From Stropharia rugosoannulata (lineage: Eukaryota; Basidiomycota; Agaricomycetes; Agaricales; Strophariaceae): a DNA stretch of 64,000 nt. The translations under genes and the position numbers were made by a program. The stretch spans positions 2,728,001-2,792,000 of the forward strand of contig JANCIK010000012.1 in NCBI GenBank assembly GCA_028532985.1. Direction: 5' to 3'. The notes beneath the pieces are model-generated. The model ran no database searches. It saw only the letters and a list, made by a program, of their open reading frames with translations, and was not told the origin of the DNA. Positions within the stretch are counted from its first letter, which is position 1; every line of letters starts with the position of its first letter. Positions 1-11,737 of the stretch are shown here, piece after piece.

Positions 1-850
1 CCCACAGTGGTTTATGAGCTCTTTATTGGTGCTCAGACGTGACTCGTCGTCATACTGATTCGCCACCGCATACACGCGTGCTCCTCTCAGACAGTAGATT
101 CAGCGGCCTCAATAAACGGATTGTCCAGGCCGGAAATGCGGCACCCATGAAATACTACTTAAACGTACGCGCTCATTCTTGCTAGAATTCAATGTTTCGT
201 GCAGTCGTGCTTGACTTCAGACACGCAGCCACAAACACTCACTTGAGTCACTTTACCTATGTAGACTAGGCAAGCGGTATACTCAGCGTGCGCAATACAC
301 AGGTGTGGCACGCCGCATAATGTTCGCTGACGAGATACGGTTTAGTGACACAGCATGTGCAGCACCGACCATATACGGATCCGCCGGTCCGTAGACACAG
401 CTTGTAATAACATGGTTAATCGTACTGTAAATGGAACTCCCACGATATACCGATCACTGAGACTGTAGTGGCTCGCAAAATATGTCGAACATTTAGTATT
501 CAGCTGCAATGGTTAATATTATGTCTCTGAGTTGTGCCACTTACGTTCAATGCGATACACAGAGGTGTCCTCCCGCATATACAACGCTCACATTTTACTG
601 ATCGGTCCAGCCGCATATACTGCGTTGTCAATACACAGGTGTGGCACACCGTACATTCATGACTGACAATACACTGTTTATTGAGACTGCATGTGCAGCA
701 CCTACTTTATACGGATCAGTTGGTCCGTAAATACGACGTCCATAAGATGGTTTGTTATTCATACCGCAAATGTAACTCGGACAATATACTGATTACCCAG
801 ACCATAATAGTGGCTTCATGTGCGCGGTGCATTTGATATTCTATAAATGT
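1..850. repeat. Left outer repeat zone with 337-bp direct repeats
   Basis: Bases about 291-490 and 630-830 are diverged direct copies (shared CAATACACAGGTGTGGCAC start). An 18-bp dyad of form ACGGA-N8-TCCGT lies at 375-392 and again at 711-728, 336 bp apart. The same unit appears in inverted orientation at 20.33-20.9 kb. No gene is seen here. Confidence 0.7.
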
Positions 851-1224
851 TCTGTTCTATTTACAGGCTAATTATTTGCACTGCATAATACACACCGTCA
901 TTCATACTGGTGTAAGTGACTACTTAATGAGGCATGGAAATACAGTGGTGTCACGGACTGAAAATCAACAAGTCAAAATACACAGCCAGGACGTACCGCA
1001 GAAGAGCAGACTTTTCAACCAATCTGAGAGGCGCATCACCTGTCCCACTCCAGCTCAGTACCTCCCGCGCACGCAAAAATCTTCTTAACAGCGAGGTATA
1101 CGGTAATATTTTCCTGAAGCACCCTGCTACTCGGCGTGGGGAAGGCGGCACGGGACACGGGACACGCGGGGCGCTGTTGCACGGGTTGAGCCATACGGAG
1201 AACGCCAGTAAGAACACCCATGGT
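851..1224. other. Non-repeat spacer, no supportable gene
   Basis: This stretch separates the outer repeat zone from the left inverted arm and has no visible counterpart on the right side. It holds short open frames on both strands with no splice or motif support. The part near 1130-1180 is GC-rich. Confidence 0.4.
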
Positions 1225-1655
1225 CAGTATACTCAGTACTTTTACTCATTCTGAATCTATTAAAGCCTGAACTCCAACTTTCATATACTATACTGGACTA
1301 CTAAGTCACTGTGAAGATCAACCGGCGGTAGATTGTACTCTGATAGTCATGGCGAAGATTGCAAGATTCCGTGGGAATCCGCTTACAAAGCTTTTTGGGC
1401 CTAAGTTTTGACAAGTCCAGAGCCGAAATTGACCGTAATATTGGCATGCATATGACCTTTAAAAACATTTCATTACAATATACAAATAACCCTTTGATAC
1501 ACATTCATATTTCCTTCACACAGGGGGCCGAACATGTGTGCGTATCGTGCAGTCTTGCCAGACCGCAGATGCGCGGCCCTCGATTTACAGAGCACATGTA
1601 CCGCAAATCACCAGGAATGTGCGTACTGCTCAGTGGGCCCGTTAGTTCTACCGCT
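1225..1655. repeat. Left inverted arm of the KDZ-type element
   Basis: This segment is about 85 percent identical by eye to the reverse complement of 19430-19829. Shared landmarks, in order, are a block ending in TACTTTNACTCATTCTGAAT, the block CTGATAGTCATGGCGAAGAT, and the block CACACAGGGGGCCGAACAT. The left copy carries extra bases near 1425-1450 relative to the right copy. Gene 1 starts 120 bp inside it, so the arm may also hold promoter sequence. Confidence 0.75.
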
Positions 1656-1774
1656 TATACACGCTGTAGATAGCCGTGTTGTAATGAGCTGACACATTGA
1701 TCAGCACATGCGATGCAAACCACAAGCAGTTTTAAGGGACACAACATAGCAAGCCTACAACCAGTTTCAAAATC

Positions 1775-2825
1775 ATGATGGAATTATTGCCACGTTTATG
1801 CACTGCTCTCATCTTCCTCATGCCACCTGCAAGTCGATTTATGCAAGTCTGGAGCCAACTTTCTGCCGCAAAACAGAAGAAGTATTGGAAACTTTTGCCA
1901 TCGGATTGTCGAGCGCTCTGCGCTGTATACGTACTTCTCAATCGTCCCTCATACAGTACCCATGAATTCAGACAACTTGTTTGGAATTACTTGCATCCAG
2001 ACGAGAAATTTAGCGCGCTCATGACATCGATATACGACATGGGATTAACACAGCAGAAACAGGACGCTGTTCATGACACGCTGGGCACTTTCGACAATAC
2101 CGTGTACCTGTTGGCCCCGTCTGAGCCTAACCCGGACGATCTCGAGAACAGCTTCAAGGACGAGCAGTACCCCGCCATATTGGATATACTCATATATCCT
2201 TCAGTTGAAGTATGTCATTCTTTCTCCTATATGATTAACATTCTCCATTAATATCAGTGTTCAGCGAGGATTTTCATATCCAGACTTCGTTCAGCTTACC
2301 TGTTGGAATGGCTATTTCAAATACATCGAGTGGAAGGAACTGACACGATTTGTGGATCCCTCAATTTTCCCGGTGCATTATTATCATCCTTGGGGCTTCT
2401 GGGCAAAGTTAGACGTTTCCAAGGAGATAGACGTCAAGTTTTGTAGCCCAGTCCTTGTTCTCAGATGCGGCGACCATCCCTTTTCACTCGAAGACATGCA
2501 GCGCACAATTGGGTTGTGCGAACTGTCATATAGACTCTACATGGAGGACACATTGTCAGTCTATACCGTTCAACCTAGATGTATGTTCCGTCCCGACAAC
2601 GACAATGTACTGGCCAAGTTTGGATGGGGCTTGAAGGAGGTTGTGACAGAGGAAGAGTACAGGAGAGCCGAATTTGAAGCGGCAGCTCTGGCTCTCTGTG
2701 TATGCAACGACGACAACGACATTATAAGCCGGGAGTTTGGTGGAAGGCACTTCACAGAAGGTGAATACGGCTCTGACAATGAAACTTATCCAGTGAAGTT
2801 CCAAGAGCCGTATGAGGAATGGTAA
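1775..2825 (+). CDS. KDZ-element cargo gene 1, unknown protein (331 aa)
   Basis: Two exons, 1775-2209 and 2265-2825, join in phase 0 across an intron with GTATGT donor and TTCAG acceptor, giving about 331 aa. I do not recognise the family. The C-terminal half is rich in aromatic residues (motif HYYHPWGFWAKL) and the end is acidic. A second methionine directly follows the first, so the start could be either. It is the leftmost gene of the element, transcribed inward from the left arm. It stands 58 bp from the convergent 3' end of the next gene. No frameshift is seen, so it looks functional. Confidence 0.65.
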
Positions 2826-2883
2826 CGAAGGAGGATGTACATTTCTGTCTAAAATATCGCTAATGAAACATTGAATACACATT

Positions 2884-4688
2884 CTACTCTACATTTGCGC
2901 TCTGTGAGATGTCCTTCCATAGTGCAGCTTGCTCTGGCGTCTTGAACACGAGTTTAATGTCCATGCCATAGTGCGTCCCAATACCAGCGAGGTTTTTCTC
3001 TATAATCTTCATCATTATGGCTGTCTCGTAGTGTTCTGTCGTGACGTCCATCCCGTAGAGATCGTTTATCGTGAGGCCGGTCGTGTTTCTAAAATGGCTG
3101 ACCCAAAACGAGCGTACAAAACACGGTGTCGGTTCCAAAGATGGCATGTAGTAGATAGTGTTTGCGAAAACCGGATTAGTCGAGTATGCCTTGCAGGTTT
3201 TGTAGAAGAAAAATTCGGTTAGGACATCTTCAATACAACAACCGCAATGCATATGGCCTTCGGGAGGTATGTTGAGCTTATTCTGTTTCTGGAAAGCGAC
3301 GCCATGCAACTGAGTAGCATTGTCTGCATCTCTGAGTTTTCGATTGAGCTGGTGGAAACGGCATATGAAGAGTCCGTTACGCGTATAGAAACACAGGAGA
3401 GCGACATTTCGAGACATATACGACGCTTCAGGGACGAAACTTTGTGCTTCACGGATAGCACCGCGGTACCTCACTTTGCAGCTGCACGCTTTCGTATACA
3501 TCGTACGCCTTTTCCGGGGAAGACTCGCAAAGTCGATGCCTTTGGTTTCGGCATCAAACTTCTTTAAGCTTCTGAGGGCTTTTTCTATCGTGAACTCAGC
3601 TTATAACTTCGTGATAAGATAGATTAATGTAAATACTCACTGCGGAAATCTTTCAGATCGTCTTCATCCATTGTATTGAGAACACGCCTTGCCCACAGCG
3701 AATCTGGCAATCGAGGCCCACGCGGCTTACGACGCTTGCTACGAGTAACGGCACTCAAGTCAGCTTCATCCTGTTCGTTGGCAATGTTGAGCGCCATCTT
3801 GTGATCATCGTCCTCCTCGTCGTCTTTGTACTCGCTCGCGTCGTCGTCGTCTGTGTCCTCTTCGCTGTACGATACCTCAGCGTCGCTTGCTCCATCGTCA
3901 GCATTGAGGTCCTTGGCCGCGCTTACACCTCCATCGACATCCTTGTCCTTGTCATCTTCCTTGTCGTCCTCTGCATCATTCTCCTCGGCCGCCTCCATAT
4001 CCACATCCTGGTCTGAAACCATAGCGCCTTGTGACTCTGCTTCGATCTGACTTGTGCGGTTACTTGTATCTAGAGAAACCCCTGAGGACTTCGATTTAGC
4101 AGGGTGTTTGCCGTTGCCGCTTAAACGGACTTCAAGGACCTTGATGTCTTCTTCTAGCGATGAGATTTGACTGCGTAGAGACTCTAATTTATTGGCAGGT
4201 ACAGTCATGAATTGACGCATGGATGCTGATAGCTTTCGCTGTAATTCTTCCAGAAGAGTCCGATCTGCGCGCTTATGACCAAAGTGATAGTCGTACGCTT
4301 TCTGCGATGAAGTCAGTCTCGCCGTTGCCGTGGCAAGATACTCCTCAGCAAATGTCTGATCCTCCTTAGCCTTTGATATCGCATTGAGGTACTGTTGGAT
4401 TGTTTCAGGAGAGTTTACTCCCGTCTCCTTGAGGGAAGAATCAATCCGTTTAATCGAATTTGAGACATATTCACGGTACAGCTCCCATACACAAAGATTG
4501 GCCTGAGCGTAAGCGAGGTCTTTACGAGCAATGAAATCGCTTTGAAGCTCGAACTGGGTGCGATACATATCTGGTACTCTGGTATCCTTGAGTATCTGTC
4601 TATTGAAGTAGGGGCGGTCGGGGGTCCTATATGAGAACTTGTCCTCCCAAGAAGACAGACTACCTAATCTGTAATGTGCGTTATTCAA
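2884..4688 (-). CDS. KDZ-element cargo gene 2, acidic coiled-coil protein with Cys-rich C-terminal domain (582 aa)
   Basis: Exon 1 (4688-3641) and exon 2 (3584-2884) join in phase 1 across a GTGAGT...TAG intron and give about 582 aa. Residues about 90-200 look coiled coil. A long Asp/Glu-rich tract at about 220-310 is followed by a basic stretch (SKRRKPRGPR). The C-terminal 200 residues form a separate domain with a KACSCKVRYRG start and an HMHCGCC motif, suggestive of metal binding. The acidic-then-basic layout resembles chromatin proteins, but that is only an analogy. Family unknown. Convergent with cargo gene 1. Confidence 0.65.
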
Positions 4689-4944
4689 AGGAATATATAT
4701 GAATGTTAGGGCGCGCGCTACCTCTCTGCTGCAATCATTTTAATACTTTGGATCAATGCAGCCGTATTGTTGTCACTGTCTCTGAGGGCAAATAAGTATG
4801 TTAAGTCCGTATGAGAGCTAATAGACGTACGAGTTCATGGCCTTCATGGCTGCTACATGGCTCTTGAGGCCATTGCTCGGCAAAGGCATTTCAGTACTCT
4901 TGTTTTCGGCGCGCGCTCTGGTGATACTCTTGTTTCTGCTACTG

Positions 4945-5507
4945 CTACTTTGGTGGTTTCAGAACGGTCGGGAACAAAAAAAAACAGGTTGCATAGACAT
5001 ACTGAGCGGAACCCATCCTTGGGCGCTTAAATGTGGAGGCATCAATATCTTCCGCGCCGCCACCTGGGTTTTGACGTTTTGTCGCTGGAATCGGCATCCG
5101 TTCTGCATCTACGACAATACTGCAGGAGTAGGAGCAGATGAAATTAGTTACTTCATATTAGCGACCCGGATGCCACTTACCTGCGACTGCCTGAAGGTGT
5201 TGCATGTGCGTCATGAAGATTCGCGTCAAGAAGTTCTTCTATATGTTGACTACATCGGTAAGGTTTTCAATTGAGTTTATGCAGTGTAGAACTCTAACGT
5301 GACGTACTCTGCGTTCACAGTCATGTCAGGGAAACACCCCAACAAGTTCACATTAGGTGGTTCTATAATCCCTGCACTGAAGTATATTTTAAGCCCAGTG
5401 ATATATCTAATAGACGAATCAACGTACTTTAACGCGATGATATCAGATTCATTCCGAGCCTTGTCTTCCAGGTGAGTGTCACCACGGTCACCGTCAGAGT
5501 GAGTCAT
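4945..5507 (-). CDS. KDZ-element cargo gene 3, small unknown protein (about 147 aa)
   Basis: Three exons on the minus strand, 5507-5308, 5249-5181 and 5119-4945, keep one frame. The introns have good signals: GTACGT...TAG, then GTAAGT with a pyrimidine-rich TCCTGCAG acceptor. The product from the methionine at 5507 is about 147 aa. It has a strand-rich middle (GLKIYFSAGII) and a basic stretch (TFKRPRMGS). The open frame on the opposite strand at 4837-5274 is rejected because the minus strand explains both introns. Upstream exons in 5530-5880 are possible, because a GTGAGT donor follows an open minus frame at 5824-5880. The start is therefore uncertain. Confidence 0.55.
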
Positions 5508-6515
5508 ATTGGTCTTAACAAAGGCTTAAGTAATCGATGAAGCCAACTTGAAGTACTCTAAACAACATACATTGGTGTACACGGCTGGTAACTCGGGGTC
5601 GGCTAACCCTTTCGGAGGTGTCGAGGACACGCTTCTGTTCATTGAACGGTCTAATGTGTTCGATGTAATACTATCATTATTTCAAAACAGGATCAAATGC
5701 TCAGTCAAAGAGAAAACGTACGATGGCCCCTCTATTGTCTCCAAAGGCATGCCCATATTTAATTCTGGAGCACTAACATATACCAGTTTAACAAATGGAC
5801 GTTGTACAAAAGAATATACTCACTTGTTGACAGATTGTTCTCGTAGGCCGACACTCAAATCGCTCGGGTTAACCCTATGAGTTCCTCAGAAAGCAGGTAT
5901 AGTATGTTTTATTTTCAGAAAACCTACGTGGAGACAGCAGCAAAAGCCCCTGTCTTAAAATAAATATCAGTATTGAGCCATAGTGGCATGTTCGACGTTC
6001 GTAATGCGTTTATATCAACTGCATGCGTACTGACATAAAATCCTATACATCAGCCAATGTAAATTATTTAGTGGTAAACACTTACCTCTCGCTATGCTCG
6101 TCTACTACAGTGTCCCTCACCACCACACTCGTATTTTCGCTGTTAATATTTGGGCTTGCAAAGGTTCTTTCCCCGGCGCTGAGATGATATCTAACATATT
6201 TTTAGCATATAAAGAATTCTTTTTAGCGTCACATACCCCAATGTGTTTGCTGTGGGACTAAGAATTCTCCACTCCATCCCCTCCATCCCGGAGTTTGAAA
6301 TAATTTGAGTCTCTTCCCTACACGAATCATAATTCAGTATTCCGAGCCTCTGATTCCGTTATTTGGGACTTACGCCGTATTGTTCGTAAACCCTGCATCA
6401 TTCATATTCATACCCGTCACCAGGTCACCAATAAGGCGGTCATCTGGTAGATCTTCCATAGAAGTCGGTAATCTATGAATGCCAATAGTGAGTCAATGTA
6501 TGAGCAGTAATACTC
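5508..6515. other. Gap with possible extra exons of the 4945-5507 gene
   Basis: The part 5548-5880 is open on the plus strand for 110 codons. On the minus strand it also holds a splice-like series with a donor near 5822. I cannot decide between upstream exons of the minus gene and chance. From 5900 to 6515 I see AT-rich spacer with no supportable gene. Confidence 0.35.
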
Positions 6516-7606
6516 TCATGTTACGCACCCTCCATCACCATCAACATCCAGAGCATACTCAGCAGAAGATCCAGCAAGCGGATTAAGTGGGTCAGCGGCG
6601 ATAATGGTCTCAATCACCTCCGACTTGACTTTAACCGAGGTCGCTTCATCCAGATCTTTATTTTCACATGAATGCTGAACTCCTGCGTTGTCTTCAAACG
6701 ACGCTGGGGGGCCTTGCTCATTATTTAATGAGCCTGTTTGAACATGTGCGGTGTCCAAAGAGGACTGTTGAGCCTGTGCACTGTGCAGAGAGAGCAGCGC
6801 AGCGTGCGCGGGGTCCACAGAAGGCGGATGAGCGTGCGCAGTGTCCAAAGACGACTGTTGAGCTTGTGCGCTGTGCAGAGAGAGTGGAGGAGCGTACGCG
6901 GGGCCCACAGAGGACAGGCGAGCGTGCGCGGGGTCCAAAGAGGACTGTTGAGCCTGTGCGCCGTGCAGAGAGAGTGGCGGAGCGTGCGCATGATCTGCAG
7001 AGGACGGGTGAGCGTGCGCGGCGTCCACAGGGGGCGGATCAGCGTGTGAAGTGTCCAAAGACGACTGTTGAGCCTGTGCGCCGTGCAGAGAGAGCGGAGG
7101 AGCATGCGCATGGTCCGCAGAGGACGGGTGAGCGTGCGCGGGGTCCACAGCCTGGGACTGTTGGGCTTGTCTGTATATCCCATGAGTCGGTGAATGGTTA
7201 TGCAGCAAGTTTGAAGAACTCACATTTTATGGCCATCATCACTCACTGCATGGTCGATCAACAATTCAGTAGAGGGAATCAGGGAGCTGCTAATCTCTGG
7301 TTTTCCTTTAACAGCAGCCGCTCGCTGTTCAAAGTTTTTCCAAGCCGCTCTGGCATTGTCACGGCGTATACGAGCAGCCTCCTTTTTGTCCACTGTATGC
7401 ACGCATATCATGTAACGTCGGATATAGAAGTTAGAATAGGTAAATATGCACTCACAGTCAGCCTTTCGTTTGTGTTTGTACATCTCCCACTCCTTTAGAG
7501 ATTGATTGAGCTCATTCAAAAGCAGAGTTTCCTCATCCTGAACAGCGTGAATGCCCTCTGTCGCTCCCAGGGGCCTAACGGGGACTGCTGCTCGAGATGA
7601 CTGCAT
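6516..7606 (-). CDS. KDZ-element cargo gene 4, decapeptide-repeat protein (324 aa)
   Basis: Three exons (7606-7456, 7392-7224, 7170-6516) join cleanly in phases 1 and 2 and give about 324 aa. The N-terminal 105 residues are charged and look helical (KRKAD followed by KKEAARIRR). The middle is a low-complexity array of 10-residue units, alternating forms such as SLDTAHAHPP and APPLSLHGAQ, with about 14 units encoded by a 30-bp minisatellite. The C-terminus is acidic. Family unknown. Divergent from the gene starting at 8045, so the 440-bp spacer probably holds both promoters. Confidence 0.65.
6738..7170 (-). repeat. In-frame 30-bp minisatellite
   Basis: About 14 diverged 30-bp units occur in exon 3 of the 6516-7606 gene. 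A higher-order period is marked by the CTGTGCAGAGAGAG / CCGTGCAGAGAGAG units at 6781, 6871, 6961 and 7081 (spacing 90, 90 and 120 bp). All spacings are multiples of 30, so reading frame is kept. Confidence 0.8.
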
Positions 7607-8044
7607 GTTAACGTATGTTGTTGTTGTTGTGGTGTAGAATAGCACGTTTGGAAGTAACAGAGACACAGTTGAATAGGACTGTATGTCAAGGGTAAGGTCA
7701 ACCAATACTGCACGGTGACCTAGTAAACACCAGTTGCTCTACCTCACCGCAAACGACATGACTTGATAATTGTGATTGGTCATATCTGGCAAGTGCCAAG
7801 CAAAGACCCGCGTTTGAGTGTCTGGAATTCGCGGAAGATTGTGACCGTTTGGACGTTTTGATCCTAGTACGCATGTGTGTCAAATTCCTCCGTATCTTAC
7901 TTGAATCTAGAGATCTCAGATCCCATACATCTCGGTTCCTTTGGTGTGCGATGGATTTAGGGCTTAAGTCCAAACATGTTTTAAAACTTATTCTCCACTC
8001 CTCTCTCTTGACCTCTACCAGTTTCGTCCCTCAAGTAGCCTCTG

Positions 8045-8819
8045 ATGAGAAGCGTCACTATTGCTCAGTCACCAGATATTGCAGTATCTGATGACTGCTC
8101 AGTTCACGCATCCACTGAGACTGGTAAGCGCTGCTTCAGACTTACAGTTTGATTGATTTTCTGATGATCTTCAGAGAACGAATACTTCTACGCTGTATTG
8201 GTTGGACGTGAACCTGGCGTTTACCATCAAAGGTATGTAGTTTTCACGCCTTCATAGATGTATTGGACTAAGGATATTGGTTTACGTGTAGGGAACAAGT
8301 CACGTTGAGCCTGAACCGCATTCCAGGTAGTGCCGTGGTAAGGTTTAGCTCCGAGGACGAGGCACGCCAACACTACATTTCCGCTGTGAAAAACAAGTTG
8401 GTCTTTAAAGTTGACCTGGTGGAGAGTCGTCGAACGTTGAATGTATCAGATGTGGGAGATGTTATCCCAATACGTCCCACTGGTACGTTTCCGCTACCAT
8501 ATTTAATACCTCGTTTTCTGACATTGAAATCAGGGAGCACATTGCTGTCCCACCGCAGGTATAGTGTCACCGTCGGTCGCGATCCCTGGGTCTACAATGG
8601 ATCGTATGTTCTCACTGTTCTTGCTACTACTATAAATGATCGAGCTACTAAATCAGGGCGAATGTTGCGTTGAATGTCTTGAGCATTCGAGGGGCCCGTT
8701 GTACAAAGTTCTTGACAGAGGAGGAGGCTGTCGCAGACTTCAAGTCTTATCTTGCTGCAGGACAGGTTGTCCAGGTCAAGTATAGTCACGAGCGCATGCT
8801 GGTGAATGACTATACATAA
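8045..8819 (+). CDS. Cargo gene 5, tandem viroplasmin / RNase H1 N-terminal-like domains (186 aa)
   Basis: Five exons (8045-8123, 8175-8232, 8292-8482, 8534-8603, 8657-8819) with GT-AG introns give about 186 aa in one frame. Residues about 30-80 contain YAVLVGREPGVY followed by VRFSSEDEAR. Residues about 125-175 contain YSVTVGRDPWVY followed by TKFLTEEEA. This is the signature of the viroplasmin / RNase H1 N-terminal fold (YAV-x-GR-x-PG-x-Y ... F-x-[ST]-x2-EA), which in RNase H1 binds RNA:DNA hybrids. No RNase H catalytic domain is present. The second copy has W for G in the PG step, so its binding surface may differ. A related gene lies at 11738-12823 in the same element. Confidence 0.75.
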
Positions 8820-9035
8820 CTATTTGTATGGTAGATATGTAGTCTGTCGTCCGGAAATATATCTCTCCTTCCTCCCTTGAACATTATGTGCCACTGCGGC
8901 ACAGGGCGTAGTAAGATTAGTCTATTTGTACATCATCGGAGTTAGTTTGGGTAATCATTCCGGGATGTATACCGCCCGTAACCATGAGAGGTGTACCAGG
9001 ACTTGTCAATAACCTCTAACTTTCATCCATAAATT

Positions 9036-10958
9036 ATGGGCCGCAAGAAACCTTCCCCTCCTGCTGATGGAAGTGATTCAAAACAAAAGAAATCTCTGGA
9101 TAGGCCAAAGTATCCCATCGGTCCTGATGGTCTCAATCGAAATCAGTGCTACTACCGAAATAAGATAAAACGAGAGAAGGAAAAGCAGGTAAGCTGAAAG
9201 TACTGTCATTCCCTATAGTGAAATATTAAAGTAACTAGGAAAGCGCCACAGTAATATCTTCTACATTGCAAGTATGCACGAACCACAACTGAGTGAATCA
9301 AATGATTAATCTCAGGGAATCGCTCCTTTACAGTCCGTACATGGAAGCAGTGAGGTCGACACTCTTCCTCAGGTACATACATTTATCACTCTGTTTTACT
9401 TGTGCATGAGATTGTTTCTGAACGAGCCGCCTCTATAGCCTCAGGGAATGGATCCTTCTCGTCCCATACAGGAACGCAACCAGACAGTCTCCAACCAGCA
9501 GGTGTGCATACCTACTCCTCCAATGCTATATATGTGTACAATTTTTTTTTTCGGTAGCCACCTAGGTATGAAGATGGCACAGAGTATATACTACAGCCTG
9601 TGCTTCGTGCTGCGGACTGGGACGCATATGACTCGTGGGATATGACTTCACCGTCTCCCTCTGATCATGTAGACCCCATGTCTAGAGCTCGATATAACCA
9701 ACTGGAGAGCAACATTGGCCGCACTGTCACAAGTATGCGTCCAAGTGGCGCCCGCAGAGCTTCATTGCATATTTTACAAGATACCAATCTTTTTGATAGC
9801 GGTGGCGATCTACAATCTTCAATTCCTGGAAGTCTCACCAACTCAAACTCATCGCATCCGCAGGGTGATACAAGTGTTTCTGCTTCAAAAGTTCAACGTT
9901 CTGGCCGTGTCGAATACATTAGGGATCATGACAGTAGTCGTGTGGCACATATTGGGATGTCTGATACAGCTCCCAACTCTTGCTACTCTGTTGCTGCTGT
10001 TCATCAGGCTATGTTCGACTCGGGAAGTGGTGTTGCCGCCACGAGAGCATCTGATATATCCGCACCGATAGCTCAGTTGAGCTCTCATGCTCAACCCTAC
10101 TATCATTCTGACAAGGTCATCACTCATCGTACTATGGATTCAGACTCTGTACATCAAGACTACAGCATCCATTTCTCTACCTCAAGTGTGACTACGGCGT
10201 CAGGACTCACTACTCATGAGCCGAATTTGGCAGATACGTTCTATCCTTGTGTGGAGGAGAGTTATCACACCTTGGAGACGGAACGTTCAAGTGGACCTGT
10301 TACACAGCACTCAACAGTCAATTCCAATCTCCAGACTGGATCCACGTCCACAGTTACGAGGGATACTGGGAATATTGCACAGACCTTCTCATTATCAAAG
10401 GTAGTAGGTGATCTCCCACAAGACGAGCAATCAACCAAAATTCTACACAAGGAATTCGACTTATATACCGACTACCTTGAGATGCGGGAACTCATCAAGG
10501 TCTGGTCAATGTCCATGGGAGGAATGGAAAACTGGCCGCATACAATAGAGCAGAGGTTCGAAGCGGCAAAGGTTAAGGGCTTACCAGCACTACAGCGCTT
10601 CTGCGACAGATTATTCGACTTAGAAACAAGGGGCCATAAGTTTATGGCAACTCTGGCATTTATCTCAAGTTCGTTGCCCAAGAGTCCTCAAGGCCTTTCC
10701 CATCTTTGGAGATTACAGCAAGAGCAGGTAATGGTAGTATGCCGGGGTCTAACGATCCTCGAACTCTGTGCGTCTATTGCAAAGCGTAGCATGTTCACAA
10801 TTGGAAATGGAGAGTATTTTCATGCTGCGCCCTACGCACTGCTAGAAGATCGGCCTTCTGGACCAGTAGCATCCAAGAATGCTCTTCGACATCCCTTGGC
10901 AAATGTTTTCGACGAAATGGAAGAGAGGAGGTTACAGCATACCTATCTTCGCATTTAA
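9036..10958 (+). CDS. KDZ-element cargo gene 6, Ser/Thr-rich protein with basic N-terminus (555 aa)
   Basis: Four exons (9036-9188, 9316-9372, 9445-9501, 9558-10958) join in phase 0 throughout and give about 555 aa. The N-terminal 50 residues are strongly basic (GRKKPSPP, then YYRNKIKREKEKQ), consistent with nucleic-acid binding or nuclear targeting. Residues about 100-330 are Ser/Thr/His-rich and probably disordered. The last 200 residues look helical and folded (motifs EMRELIKVWSMSMGG and ALQRFCDRLFDLE). Exons 2 and 3 are each 57 bp and both begin GGAAT, hinting at an exon duplication. The last intron has a T-rich tract before TAG. Family unknown. Confidence 0.65.
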
Positions 10959-11737
10959 TACTATTAGTTGTACTACTGGTACACAGCAGGTAGTAGTAGG
11001 CACTTTCAAATGTTTAGAAGCCCCGCAACATGTTTGATAAAGTATCGCAGTTAAGAGTACAAAATCATTCCTGCAGCGTATTTACCTCTTAGAGAAATCT
11101 ATACTGGGTGCATCATAAAACTGCTGTCTATGATGGTTATGATGTTGCATTCTGATGCTATTCGGATCATTCTGACGGTTTCATACAGCTGTTATGATGG
11201 TGTAGTCCACATTATGACGGTGTCAAGACGGATATAACTGGTATATGATGTTCACATACAATAATTATGACGTTTTTCTGACGTTTTTCTGACGCTTCAT
11301 TAGTACATTATGTGTGCTTTACAAGACAATGGTGATGAATACTTCCTATAATAATACAGTACCCATATGACACCTCAAAGTAGTTAGAAAAGAGTTGAGC
11401 GCTCTAGATAATCACTTGTAGCAATATTTGTATTGGACACACCTAGAGCGGCGGCAATGCGCACGACAGGTGCATTCACCTCGGCTCTGCACCATGCGTC
11501 TGCGCAGCGGCATACGCCCTGCCGTGCATCCCCCAAACTCCACGAAATAGCTATTATCGCTTATCATAGTTAGTAGAAATATTCACTGTCCATTACTTAA
11601 TGCAGAACAACACAATGTAGTCTATGGACAATACATTGAAACAGAAAGAACGGCCTGAAGAAGAAGAGACACAAGACGTTTATTACTACAGAGTTCTCGT
11701 AATGTATTTGATCAACACTTATGTATATACACAAGGA
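10959..11737. repeat. Spacer with degenerate TTATGACGGT-type repeats
   Basis: Between about 11125 and 11300 the motif TTATGATGG / TTATGACGG / TTCTGACG recurs eight or more times with irregular spacing, ending in two adjacent GACGTTTTTCT units. The rest, including a GC-rich patch near 11450-11540, shows no supportable gene. Confidence 0.5.

Noticed and set aside
4837..5274. 145-codon plus-strand frame with a hydrophobic N-terminus
   Set aside because: The minus strand has two consistent introns with strong signals and a continuous frame over the same bases, so the plus frame is a shadow.
5277..5525. Plus-strand exon-like stretch ending in a good GTGAGT donor near 5472
   Set aside because: The same bases are explained by exon 1 of the minus-strand gene, whose introns and frame are better supported.
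6668..7498. 276-codon plus-strand frame
   Set aside because: It is an Arg-rich antisense reading of the 30-bp minisatellite; the minus strand has three exons in consistent phase.
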